DNA of 64,000 nucleotides from CAVRQM01 sp965246915 (GCA_965246915.1 CBDFGB010000011.1:62001-126000); one strand, 5' to 3'; positions 41,119 through 49,509 are shown, counted from the stretch's first letter. Notes: generated from the sequence alone by a model not told the origin. Made by a program: numbers and translations.

Positions 41119-41619
41119 GTGCAAAAGACGCAGAGCCGCTACACCGGCGCGTTCCCGATATGGGGCTCCCACGCGATGCAGGGCCATTGCAGCCGATGCG
41201 GCGAACCGAGCGCCGCCTGCTGCTGCGGCTGCCGGGAATGCCGCAAGGAGGCGAAGGAATTGCTGGTCACGCCACAATCCGCGCAGAAAGGAACCGCCGT
41301 GCTGGGAGCCGTCGCAGGTGCCGGCGCGAACGACGCGCCGGGGCAGGGTGCGGCAAAGGCTGAGGCCTTCATCGGCGGCGGCTGCTGCGTCTCCCTCTCG
41401 GTCGAGTATGCGCCGGAGACGCCGACCGGCACGTTTCTGGTCGAATTGATCGTCAGGGACAGCGACGGCACGACGATGGCGTGGGCGCGCTCCGAGGCGG
41501 CCGGTGCCGGCTACCAGGTCCGCGAGGGCATCATCACGACCAAGCCGGGGGCGAAGCTGCTGGCGCTGGCGCTCAACTGCACCGCGCGCGTGCGCTGGTG
41601 CGAAGTTTTCAGCTGTTGA
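41119..41619 (+). CDS. Hypothetical beta protein with C-terminal RWCE motif and Cys-rich N-terminus, paralogue B, orphan cluster gene 8
   Basis: A 166-residue protein with a GTG start and an AGGAGGC site upstream. The N-terminal 45 residues contain a cysteine cluster (CSRCGEPSAACCCGCRECRK) that could bind zinc or iron. After an alanine/glycine linker, residues 85-166 form the same beta domain as the product of 40731-41099, ending in ARVRWCEVFSC. It appears to be a duplicated gene that gained or kept the Cys-rich head. Function unknown. Confidence 0.78.
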   Translation: MQKTQSRYTGAFPIWGSHAMQGHCSRCGEPSAACCCGCRECRKEAKELLVTPQSAQKGTAVLGAVAGAGANDAPGQGAAKAEAFIGGGCCVSLSVEYAPETPTGTFLVELIVRDSDGTTMAWARSEAAGAGYQVREGIITTKPGAKLLALALNCTARVRWCEVFSC

Positions 41620-41637
41620 CCCAGGGGGATCGGTGCG

Positions 41638-42081
41638 ATGGGCGACAATCCAAACGACAAACCGGGCGAGCCCGCTGGCAATAAGGCGCCCAGCGATTTT
41701 GCGCGCTATCAGGCTGGCCGAGGTGGCCCGTCGCCGGGGATGGTGCTGGGCTGGGCGATGCCCCCGTCCTTTGCGCACATGCCGCAGACGCGCGGCGGCC
41801 ATCACGAACAGGCGTTCCCGGCCAGTGCGCCGGCGGCAACCGCTTCGCTCGCCGATTCTCTTGGAACGACGGTGCAGCTCGGCTTCGGTCTCCTGAACGC
41901 GCTGTTGTCCAGCAGCGCGTCCGCGTTGGCCGGGATGACCGCGATGGCGCAGGGCGGCAGCCACCCTGGCGGCTCGAGTTGGCATGGTCATGGCTGCGGG
42001 TGCGAGTCCTGCTGCGGCCAGGATTGCTGCTCGACGCTATCGTGTTCTTGCTGCCGGCCCAGCGTGAACGGCTGTTGCTGA
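41638..42081 (+). CDS. Hypothetical protein with strongly Cys-rich C-terminal tail, orphan cluster gene 9
   Basis: A 147-residue protein. Residues 65-100 are an amphipathic, hydrophobic helix (SLADSLGTTVQLGFGLLNAL, then SSSASALAGM); residues 115-147 are a cysteine-rich tail with twelve cysteines (CGCESCC, DCCSTLSCSCC, NGCC) plus histidines (WHGHGC). The N-terminal part is charged and flexible. A metal-binding or cross-linked tail on a surface-binding helix is possible. No family is recognised. It is the last of the nine co-directional genes; the next gene is on the opposite strand 57 bases away. Confidence 0.75.
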   Translation: MGDNPNDKPGEPAGNKAPSDFARYQAGRGGPSPGMVLGWAMPPSFAHMPQTRGGHHEQAFPASAPAATASLADSLGTTVQLGFGLLNALLSSSASALAGMTAMAQGGSHPGGSSWHGHGCGCESCCGQDCCSTLSCSCCRPSVNGCC

Positions 42082-42138
42082 TTTTGCAAGACGACCGTTT
42101 CCCTAACCGCGCTGCGAATGGCGACGACGGGGCCGAAA

Positions 42139-43302
42139 CTATGCTGCACGGACGTAGAGAGCAGCCGAACGGCGAGCCACGATTCCGTGCCCAACCCGAC
42201 CCTGTTGCGTGACATGCAACGAAGCGCCGCCCCTGAGGTCGTGATAGCAGCCGGGACACAGGCTCGTAAAAGCACCGGTGGCATCGAAGGGAACGTCTGC
42301 CCGGTTGATCACCGCGAACAATTCGTCCCCGCGCTGCCAGCCGATCGTGGCGCGCCCGCTGATGCGCCAGATCTCGCCGGGATGTCCGTGGTTTGCGCAG
42401 CGGGCACGAAACGCCAGCCCGGCGGCGATGACCGGATCGTCGTGGCGGTCGGTTCGCACGGCCTCCGTGCGCATCGCGGCGAGCACATAGGGCGTGCCAC
42501 CCTCGCGCGCGAATAGGTAGGCATGCGCCAGATCGACGCTCGTCCGATCGAGCCGACCGGAAGCCTCATCCCAGCCGACGCCGAAACGGGTACGATAGGC
42601 CGTCTCGTCGATTCCTTTGTCGTTCGCCTGCCCCCGCTCGATGTCGTGGTTGCGGACGAATCCCACCGCGCGTGCAGGATCGAGCGCACGACCGAAGGCC
42701 GCCGGATCGCGCAGGACACGCAAATCGCCACCCGGTGCTAACGCCTCGCGCAACGTCGACAGCAACGGGAAGTCCAGCATCCGGAGGCCTGACACATCGA
42801 GGTATGGGTGAAGATCGCCCACGCGGTGACTGACGATCTCGCCGAACGCCGCGACTGTCCCCAAGGTCGGCAGTGCCCAGCGGAGGAATTCCGGCGGAAT
42901 TGCGCCAGCCGCGTCGAAACGGAACCCGTCCGCGCCGAGCCGGACCAACCGCCGCAGATATTCCAGCCCGGCCCGGAACGCCGCGGCTCGGTCGGCGAGC
43001 GGCACACCGCAAAGCATATCGGGTGGCCCGCAGGGGTTTTGCATCACCACATCGGCGATGATCCGCATGCCCTGCGCTCGCGCCACGGCCGCCATCGCGG
43101 AAAAGGCGTCGGCCGTTCCCAAGGGGCCGCCAATTCCATAACCGATCGGCTGATAGCGGCCCCACCATTGCCAGGCGGCCTCGTTGCTCTGCTGTGGCGG
43201 CGAGACGTGGATGTCGGCGTAGCCGAGCGCCCGCACATCTGGGATGGCCCGGGCGATATGGTCGAACCGCCAGTCGAACATCTGGATGACGGCGTCGCGC
43301 AC
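42139..43302 (-). CDS. Alpha-amylase-like glycoside hydrolase (GH13)
   Basis: A protein of about 387 residues with the GH13 catalytic barrel order: region I in MRIIADVVMQNP (usual DxxxNH replaced by DVVMQN, so the conserved His is missing), region II in ADGFRFDAAGAI (nucleophile Asp), region III with Glu in VAAFGEIVSH (acid/base), region IV in FVRNHDIER (transition-state Asp, His-Asp). The small C-terminal domain is beta-rich. It is short for the family (often 450 or more) and has no visible signal peptide, so it may act in the cytosol. The start is uncertain: GTG 43302 (VRDAVIQMFDW) is preferred, ATG 43281 is possible. It lies convergent to the orphan genes and divergent from the PhaE/PhaC-like pair. 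Confidence 0.85.
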   Translation of the reverse strand: MRDAVIQMFDWRFDHIARAIPDVRALGYADIHVSPPQQSNEAAWQWWGRYQPIGYGIGGPLGTADAFSAMAAVARAQGMRIIADVVMQNPCGPPDMLCGVPLADRAAAFRAGLEYLRRLVRLGADGFRFDAAGAIPPEFLRWALPTLGTVAAFGEIVSHRVGDLHPYLDVSGLRMLDFPLLSTLREALAPGGDLRVLRDPAAFGRALDPARAVGFVRNHDIERGQANDKGIDETAYRTRFGVGWDEASGRLDRTSVDLAHAYLFAREGGTPYVLAAMRTEAVRTDRHDDPVIAAGLAFRARCANHGHPGEIWRISGRATIGWQRGDELFAVINRADVPFDATGAFTSLCPGCYHDLRGGASLHVTQQGRVGHGIVARRSAALYVRAA

Positions 43303-43403
43303 CCGTCCTGATCCAATCCTCGTGCATTGCCGCGCCTGTCGGCTTGGGCAATGGTATCCGACCACGGCCTCGGACAGGCGGCCGAACCGGCCAAGAGGGG
43401 CGG

Positions 43404-43748
43404 ATGTCGGAACCGGATCCCGCCGCGTTGCTGCGCGAATTGCTGGCGGAATGGGAAAGCGCGGTCAACACCCGGGTCAACGAGGCCATGGGCACCGATG
43501 AGTTCAGCCGCAACATCAACGAGGCGATCGCCGTCTCGCTCGGTGCGCAGCGCTCCCTGGGCGATTTGCTTGAACGCTATCTGCGGCTGCTGAACCTGCC
43601 GAGCCGCGCCGAGGTCGCAGGCTTCGACGCGCGTCTGCGGTCCATGGAGGAAAAACTCGACCGGATCCTCGAACGCCTCGACGCCGACATGAGCGTCCCG
43701 GTCCGACCGCCCCGCACGCGCCGTCCGCCAGGTGCCACGCTATCGTGA
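43404..43748 (+). CDS. Short PhaE-like protein (PHA synthase-associated)
   Basis: A 114-residue, helix-rich protein. The helix LLRELLAEWESAVNTRVNEA, the block SLGAQRSLGDLLERYLRLLN, and the C-terminal coiled coil (SRAEVAGFDARLRSMEEKLD, then RILERLD) match the end of class III PHA synthase subunit PhaE, which is normally about 350 residues, so this is a trimmed version. It starts at ATG 43404 behind a GAGGGGCGG site, and its stop overlaps the GTG of the PhaC-like gene, which strongly suggests that the two form a complex. Confidence 0.78.
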   Translation: MSEPDPAALLRELLAEWESAVNTRVNEAMGTDEFSRNINEAIAVSLGAQRSLGDLLERYLRLLNLPSRAEVAGFDARLRSMEEKLDRILERLDADMSVPVRPPRTRRPPGATLS

Positions 43749-44797
43749 TCGATGACCGTCTCCTGGCGGAATTCGACCGGCTCATCCTTCGCGCCGACAA
43801 GGGTCTGGCCCTCGTAACATCCGATCCGCTCGATATCGGCCCGACGCCGAAAGACACCATCCACAGTCGCCGGCCACTCGATCTCTACCACTATCGGCCG
43901 ACGACGACGGAGGTGTACCGCGTCCCCGTCCTGCTGGTCATGGCGACGACCAACAAGGGCTACATTTTCGACCTGGCGCCCGGGCACAGCGTCGTGGCGT
44001 TTTTGCTCGATCGCGGCTACGACGTCTACATGCTCGACTGGTGTGCGGTGCATGCCGACGAGCGTCATCTCGACCTCGAACACTATGTGCTCGACTGCAT
44101 TCCCGACTGCCTTGCCCGGGTCGCCGCGGATTCCGGCCAGCCCGACGTTTCGGTCATCGGCTACTGTGCCGGCGGCGTGATGTCGGTGATCCACGCCGCA
44201 ACCCATCGCGACAGCCCGCTGCGCAACTTGGTGTGTCTGACCACGCCGGTCGATTTCAGCCATATGAAGCTGTTTCAGGCCTGGACCGATCGCCGCTTCC
44301 TCGATCTGGATCGGCTCGTCGACCTGCTCGGCAACGTGCCGCCGGAGTTGATCACCGCGACGTTCGAGATGCTTCGACCGGCGACGCGCGCCGCCAGCGT
44401 GATCGGACTTTTGGACAATCTTTGGAACGACGACTTCGTGCGTTGGCACCGGCTGCTGAACCGCTGGGCCTACGACGCGCTGCCGGTCGCTGCCGAGTAT
44501 TTCCGTCAGGGCGTTCGCGAGCTGTTTTGGGAAAACAGCCTATGCCAGGGTCGCTTCACGCTGGCGGGCCAGGTCGTCGATCTGGCGCGCATCACGGTGC
44601 CGATCTTCCACGCCGTGGCGACCCGCGATCACATCGCGCCACGCGAATCGACGCGACCTTTGCTGGAACTCGTCGGCTCGACGGACCGCGAAGAGGTCGT
44701 GATGCAGGGCGGTCACATGAGCGTTGTCGCCGGGCCAAACGCGATACGGCGGCTGTGGCCGAAGGTCGATGCGTGGCTCGGCGTCAGGTCGACCTGA
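43745..44797 (+). CDS. phaC: Class III polyhydroxyalkanoate synthase PhaC-like protein
   Basis: A 350-residue alpha/beta hydrolase-fold protein matching class III PhaC in length and motifs. The modified lipase box is GYCAGG with catalytic Cys141; the acid is D295 in ATRDHIAP and the histidine is H324 in GGHMSVV. The PVLLVMATTNKGYIFDLAPG start of the core domain, followed by SVVAFLLDRGYDVYMLDW, is typical of the family. It polymerises hydroxyacyl-CoA into polyester granules, in a complex with PhaE. The start is GTG overlapping the PhaE-like stop (GTGA). No acetoacetyl-CoA pathway genes (phaA, phaB) are nearby, so precursors come from elsewhere or the product is unusual. Confidence 0.85.
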   Translation: MIDDRLLAEFDRLILRADKGLALVTSDPLDIGPTPKDTIHSRRPLDLYHYRPTTTEVYRVPVLLVMATTNKGYIFDLAPGHSVVAFLLDRGYDVYMLDWCAVHADERHLDLEHYVLDCIPDCLARVAADSGQPDVSVIGYCAGGVMSVIHAATHRDSPLRNLVCLTTPVDFSHMKLFQAWTDRRFLDLDRLVDLLGNVPPELITATFEMLRPATRAASVIGLLDNLWNDDFVRWHRLLNRWAYDALPVAAEYFRQGVRELFWENSLCQGRFTLAGQVVDLARITVPIFHAVATRDHIAPRESTRPLLELVGSTDREEVVMQGGHMSVVAGPNAIRRLWPKVDAWLGVRST

Positions 44798-44798
44798 C
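44783..44798. other. 16-bp perfect palindrome over the PhaC stop codon
   Basis: GTCAGGTCGACCTGAC is a perfect palindrome (44783-44798) that includes the TGA of the PhaC-like gene. It has no loop and no T-run, so it is a poor terminator, but may be a protein-binding or recombination site, or chance. Confidence 0.3.
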
Positions 44799-45131
44799 CC
44801 GGCACGGCGACGCGCTCCGCTTGCACCGATAGCATTGAGCCTGCGATCGGCAGTGCGGCGAGGAGTTCCAGGGCGGCTATCGGGGGAAGGCTACGTCTAA
44901 TCGGGCGCTACCGCCTCAACGTGATCTGATTCGGTTTCTACCATCCCCCTCTGATGACTGGTTGATCGGCTCGTCTTCCGGTCGTTGCAACGTAGCGGCC
45001 GGCTCCGCCACAAAACACTCGATTATAGTCGTTGCGTGCCCGCGCAGAGTACGTTACGACGATGAGAGAAACATGAGCGAGACGTTCATGGCTTTATGGT
45101 CATACGGCGTGTCGGGCGGCGTGCAGTGAGC
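44799..45131. other. Intergenic region without a gene
   Basis: About 333 bases between the PhaC-like gene and the patatin-like gene. No open frame with coding character, RNA gene or clear terminator was found. It has lower GC content than the flanks in the second half (around 45010-45075, with GATTATAGTC and ACATGAG), where the promoter of the patatin operon most likely lies, but no good -35 partner for the TATAGT at 45024-45029 was found. Confidence 0.5.
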
Positions 45132-47681
45132 ATGCCGAGGGCATCCTTCGAAGAGAAATGGTCTTGGATGTGGGCGCATGTCTGGACCGCTCCCACCGCC
45201 GTGTTCACGCCGGCGGTTGTCGCGGTCATCTTTCTTGCCGCGCCGCAGTCCAAAGATCTGCTGCTTGACCTGCGCGAGCATATCGGCCCCTGGATGGGGC
45301 CGCTCGCCTTGGGGTTGAGCACGGCGGCGCTCGGCCTCTCGGGATGGTATTGGACGTCGGCGATCCTGCAGGTCGAGCATCGCGGGGACGTCGAGCGGAT
45401 CGAACGTCATGAGAAACCATGCGGGCGCTACGCGACGGATGCGGACCTCCTGGGACGGCGATGGGCGGCGCGCTTGCCGCTGATCGCCGCCTTGCTGCCG
45501 CTCCTCGCAAGCAATATCAGTGCTGCGCGTTCGTTCCTTGTCCAGCCGTTTGGCGCCGTCAAAGGGACCGGGACAATCAATGCTTCTTCGGATGTGCTAA
45601 TCATCGATCTGCTCGTCGCGCTGTTGCTGGCGGTTCTGACAATCATTGCCTTGGTCAGACGTCGCGCAGGGCTCGATGCCTACTATGACCGACACCGGGG
45701 TCGGCTGTATCCGCCGCCGCCGCGGACAAGGTATGAGAGGCTTTTCGCGGTCTTTGCCCCGCAGATCGAAAGTCCGGAGAGGCCGAATTGGACTGCGCCC
45801 GGCGCGTGGAGCCGGCTCCTATTGTATGTGCCCGCGGTGCTCGCCTCTGGTCCGCTGGGGATATGGGTGAGCGGCATCTCCTTCATTGTTCCGACGGCCG
45901 TTGCGGTCTGGTTCGCAGACCGCCCGCTTCTTGAGGTCCCGGCCGCCATAGCCGGCGTGCTTTCGCTCGCGGTGCTGATACCGTGGCTCGCGCTGGCCAC
46001 CGGGGTTATCGCCCGCGCGGGATTTCTGCCGTTGACGGTAGTACTGCTCCTGTTGTGGAGCCAGGGCGGCGCGCGCCTCGGCTATGATGGCCTGCCGCCA
46101 CTCGTCAGGTTGCTCGTCGCCGGGGTGCTTGCCTACGCTCTATTCTGGGTCTTGATACGATGGAAGTGGTTCTGCTATCGGATTGAGGCAGTTTGGCCGG
46201 GTCGGCGGACGACGGCTCTCGTAACGACGGCGGTGCTGCTGTTCGCCATGACGCCGCCGCGAGGGATGTACGATATTCCGACCGAGGCGGGCCTGTCGGA
46301 CCGCCGCCCGGACCTGGACGCGGCCCTTTCGACATGGCAGGCGACGTGCCCGGCCACCCCTTCGGGCGACCGACCGCTGATCATCGTCGCGGCGGAGGGC
46401 GGGGCCTCACTGTCGGCCGTCTGGACGATGTCGGTAATGGCTCGCCTGGACAAGCAGACCGGCGGCCGCTTCCACCGCGCTCTTTTTGGAATATCCGGCG
46501 TTTCCGGGGGCGCGCTCGGGGCAGCGACATATCGTGAGTTGGCTTATCGCTATGAGTGGAATTGCAGGATGGACGCCGCGCTCTACCCTGGTGCCGACAG
46601 TGCCAAAAGACTTGCCGACAAGGATCTACTGTCCCCCTCCATCCGGGCCCATTTCTTGACCGATCCGTTGCACCGGATGTTCGGCGCATTGCCGGAGGCA
46701 TTTTGGGCTTATTTTCACGTAGTGAATCGTGCCGACGCAATGGCGGGAGGGTTCGAGAAGGCTTGGAACGAGATCGGACCGGAACCCAACCGAGTCGGCC
46801 TAGAGGAAAGATGGACCCGGCCGATGTTTACCGAAGGTCGTCCAACGTGGCCGCATCTTTTCCTGGCAGGAACAGACGTGCGGCTCGGCCGGCGGGTGAT
46901 GACATCGACCATCCGCTTCGATGATCCGTACAATGGCGTCAAAAATGACAACAACGAGAAGACGAGCGTTTTCGCTGGGACCGACGATCTGATCGCGCTT
47001 CTTTGCGCCGACGTGCCTCTGTCGGCGGCCGTAATGAACGCAGCGCGCTTTCCGATTATCTCGCCCACAGGTCAATTCAGAGATGGCGAAACTTGCCAGC
47101 AATCGGGAGCCGCGGCCACCGTCCGAGACATTGTCGATGGCGGCTACTTCGACAATTACGGCGTGACGGCCGCGCTCGAACTGGCTCGGGCCATTCATAA
47201 GAAGGCGCCCAAGCTCGTCCCGATCGTGGTCGTCATCAGTGATGACGCGAACATTGATGGCGATAAACTTGCCGACTTCGTTCCATACTGCAGCGGCGCG
47301 GGAGCGCGGCAGGAAAGTCCCGATGCGCGGCATTCGAAGTTGGCGCGCGCGGCTGGGGTGGGAAATCAGACGCTCTCGCCCCTCATGGGCCTCTACAACC
47401 TGCGCTCCGGCCATGCCGACATCGCCTTCCGACGCTTGCAGGAGGAGTTCTGCATCGACAAGACAAACCTGTTCCATTTTCCGTTGCGCCGCCCGCGCGA
47501 GGGCGAGTCCGCGCCGTTGAACTGGGTACTCGATGGACCTGCCAAAGCATTGCTGACCAACGACTGGCCCGCGGACGACTTCAATTCTCAACAGGCAAAG
47601 CTTCTGAACGCCCGGCTTGCGGAATTTGAACCCCCAAAAGCCGAGGCAAACAACAATCCAAATTCTGGAGAATCGAAGTGA
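45132..47681 (+). CDS. Multi-pass membrane protein with C-terminal patatin-like phospholipase domain
   Basis: A protein of about 849 residues (861 if ATG 45096 is used). The first 380 residues hold about ten hydrophobic membrane segments with a cytosolic or periplasmic loop at 95-125 and another at 185-225. The C-terminal 430 residues form a patatin-like domain: a glycine-rich start LIIVAAEGGASLSAVW, the nucleophile elbow GVSGGALG with Ser about 458, and the dyad Asp in DGGYFDNYG about residue 669. It should act as a membrane-anchored lipid acyl hydrolase. It is coupled to a lipoprotein gene by a 4-base overlap. The ribosome-binding site is weak at either start. Such membrane-patatin fusions are known in bacteria but their role is mostly undefined. 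Confidence 0.88.
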   Translation: MPRASFEEKWSWMWAHVWTAPTAVFTPAVVAVIFLAAPQSKDLLLDLREHIGPWMGPLALGLSTAALGLSGWYWTSAILQVEHRGDVERIERHEKPCGRYATDADLLGRRWAARLPLIAALLPLLASNISAARSFLVQPFGAVKGTGTINASSDVLIIDLLVALLLAVLTIIALVRRRAGLDAYYDRHRGRLYPPPPRTRYERLFAVFAPQIESPERPNWTAPGAWSRLLLYVPAVLASGPLGIWVSGISFIVPTAVAVWFADRPLLEVPAAIAGVLSLAVLIPWLALATGVIARAGFLPLTVVLLLLWSQGGARLGYDGLPPLVRLLVAGVLAYALFWVLIRWKWFCYRIEAVWPGRRTTALVTTAVLLFAMTPPRGMYDIPTEAGLSDRRPDLDAALSTWQATCPATPSGDRPLIIVAAEGGASLSAVWTMSVMARLDKQTGGRFHRALFGISGVSGGALGAATYRELAYRYEWNCRMDAALYPGADSAKRLADKDLLSPSIRAHFLTDPLHRMFGALPEAFWAYFHVVNRADAMAGGFEKAWNEIGPEPNRVGLEERWTRPMFTEGRPTWPHLFLAGTDVRLGRRVMTSTIRFDDPYNGVKNDNNEKTSVFAGTDDLIALLCADVPLSAAVMNAARFPIISPTGQFRDGETCQQSGAAATVRDIVDGGYFDNYGVTAALELARAIHKKAPKLVPIVVVISDDANIDGDKLADFVPYCSGAGARQESPDARHSKLARAAGVGNQTLSPLMGLYNLRSGHADIAFRRLQEEFCIDKTNLFHFPLRRPREGESAPLNWVLDGPAKALLTNDWPADDFNSQQAKLLNARLAEFEPPKAEANNNPNSGESK

Positions 47682-48715
47682 AAGTAACCCGGCTTGCGCA
47701 CATCGCGCTCGTTCTGTGTTTGCCCGGATGCGCGCAGGCGTGGCGGGAATACAGTTCCAGCCACATCGGTGCGGAGACGCCGGTTATGGTGACCACCGCC
47801 GACGTGCGAGTCGTCACCGCCCGGCATCTTCCGCCGTCCAACCGGTCAATCGTCTGCGTCGAGCCGCCGCCGGACGTGGCCAAGGCGCTGCAGGCCTCGC
47901 TCGGAGGCGGCGCAGCGGTTGACGCGAGCGGGATCGGCAACGGAAGCATTCAGGTGGACTACAACACGTCGGAGGCGTTGGCCGAGCTTGCCGGTCGCGT
48001 CCCGGGGCTCCTTGCCCTACGCGACGGATTGTTTCGTGCCTGCGAGGCATATGCCAACGGATCGATTGGTGACGCGGCCTACGCGATGATCCTCAGCCGC
48101 TACGGCGATCTGTTGACGACGGTGATCCTAGCCGATGCGATGCATTCGTCGCAGGCCTCCCGCGCTGCGACCGCGCCGACCAAGAATTTCCCCGCGAACC
48201 ACGCGCCGCCGGCGCAGAAGCCCGCGGACGCGGTCGATCCCAAGGGCTCCGTCGGCGCACACGGCGCTGTGGCCGACGAAGAGTTAATCAAGGCCGTGCG
48301 CTTCGAGCCGATCCCAACGGCGGTCAATGGTATGGCAACAGAGCTGGTTGTCGACGCCGCGCCGTTGCCTGGCGCAGACACCAGCGAGCCGAACAAGCCG
48401 GTGGGATCGGAAAAGACGCAGACGCAGGCTGTCGACAATGACGTGGCGAAGGCGATCGTCGACCTTCAGACAAACTACGTCTCTCTCGGGCTGTCCGGCC
48501 CGATCACCATAGCCTGCATCAGTCAGTTTGATGGCACTCGTCCGAATAAGGCTGCCACCGGCGAAGACGGGATCCTGACAAAACAATTCTGCACTAAGTT
48601 CCTTAATCAAGTGATGTGGCTCAACGTTGCGGGGGTCGTAGCCAAAATCCGCACCGACGAGGCACAAGCCAAGATCAGGAAATTAACGGAAATTCCGCCA
48701 TTCCCGACCCAATAG
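47678..48715 (+). CDS. Hypothetical lipoprotein, partner of the patatin-like protein
   Basis: A 345-residue protein starting with a lipoprotein signal (MKVTRLAHIALVLCLPGCAQ, lipobox LPGC with Cys18). The mature part has two regions of predicted alpha/beta character (about 40-165 and 265-345) joined by a proline/alanine/threonine-rich linker (about 170-250). No named family is recognised. A GTG start overlaps the patatin stop by four bases, with GGAG upstream. Being translationally coupled to a membrane lipase suggests an outer-membrane or periplasmic partner, substrate delivery factor or inhibitor of that enzyme. Confidence 0.8.
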   Translation: MKVTRLAHIALVLCLPGCAQAWREYSSSHIGAETPVMVTTADVRVVTARHLPPSNRSIVCVEPPPDVAKALQASLGGGAAVDASGIGNGSIQVDYNTSEALAELAGRVPGLLALRDGLFRACEAYANGSIGDAAYAMILSRYGDLLTTVILADAMHSSQASRAATAPTKNFPANHAPPAQKPADAVDPKGSVGAHGAVADEELIKAVRFEPIPTAVNGMATELVVDAAPLPGADTSEPNKPVGSEKTQTQAVDNDVAKAIVDLQTNYVSLGLSGPITIACISQFDGTRPNKAATGEDGILTKQFCTKFLNQVMWLNVAGVVAKIRTDEAQAKIRKLTEIPPFPTQ

Positions 48716-48741
48716 AGCGAGCTCGGCGGTCCCGGCCGCAA

Positions 48742-49509
48742 CTACCGCCGCAGCTCCATCTGGATCGGCCCCTCGCGGCGGCCGTGGGTGAACTGGTCGA
48801 CCATCGCATTGCCGGTGTTCAGCAACTCCGCGGCCGGCCCCTCCCAGACCAGCCGGCCGCGGAATAACATCGCCGCGCGGTCGCCGATGCGCGTGGCGCT
48901 TGCCATATCGTGGGTGATGGCGACGGCGGTGCTGCCCAGCCGCTTCACGCAGTCGACGATCAGCCCGTCGATCACCGCGCCCATGATCGGATCGAGCCCG
49001 GTGGTCGGCTCATCGAAGAACAGGATATCGGGCTGGGCCGCCACCGCACGCGCCAGCGCCACGCGCTTTTGCATTCCCCCGGACAGTTCAGCCGGCGAGA
49101 GCGCGCAGACGCTGGCATCGAGCCCGACTTGCGCGAGCGCGACGCTCGCGGTTTCGCGTGCCTTGGAGCGCGAAACCCCGTGCCGGGCGATCGCGCCGAA
49201 CATCACGTTCTCCCAAACCGGCAGGCTATCGAACAACGCGCCGTTCTGGAACAACATGCCGATCCGCGCCTGCACCGCCTCGCGTCCGGCACGGTCAAGG
49301 CGCGTGACGTCCTGGCCGTCGACCTCGATCGTGCCGGCATCCGGGCGGATGAGACCGAGGATGCACTTCAGCAGCACGGACTTGCCACTGCCGGAGCCGC
49401 CGATGATGACCATCGATGTCCCCGCCTTGACATCGAAGTCGACGCCGTCGAGGACGCGCTTCTCGCCGAACGACTTGACCAGTCCTCGAACCTTGATCGC
49501 CGCACTCAT
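48742..49509 (-). CDS. mlaF: Phospholipid transport ATP-binding protein MlaF-like
   Basis: A 255-residue ABC ATPase of the Mla/Ttg2 family: Walker A GGSGSGKSV (about residues 34-42), Q-loop region, signature LSGGMQKRVALARA (about 145) and Walker B FFDEPTTGLDP. The KSVLLK after Walker A and the GMQKR in the signature are typical of MlaF. It powers movement of phospholipids between inner and outer membranes together with the MlaE permease encoded directly upstream, with which it overlaps by four bases. MlaD and MlaC are not in this window, so they are encoded elsewhere or are the missing parts of this system. Confidence 0.9.
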   Translation of the reverse strand: MSAAIKVRGLVKSFGEKRVLDGVDFDVKAGTSMVIIGGSGSGKSVLLKCILGLIRPDAGTIEVDGQDVTRLDRAGREAVQARIGMLFQNGALFDSLPVWENVMFGAIARHGVSRSKARETASVALAQVGLDASVCALSPAELSGGMQKRVALARAVAAQPDILFFDEPTTGLDPIMGAVIDGLIVDCVKRLGSTAVAITHDMASATRIGDRAAMLFRGRLVWEGPAAELLNTGNAMVDQFTHGRREGPIQMELRR

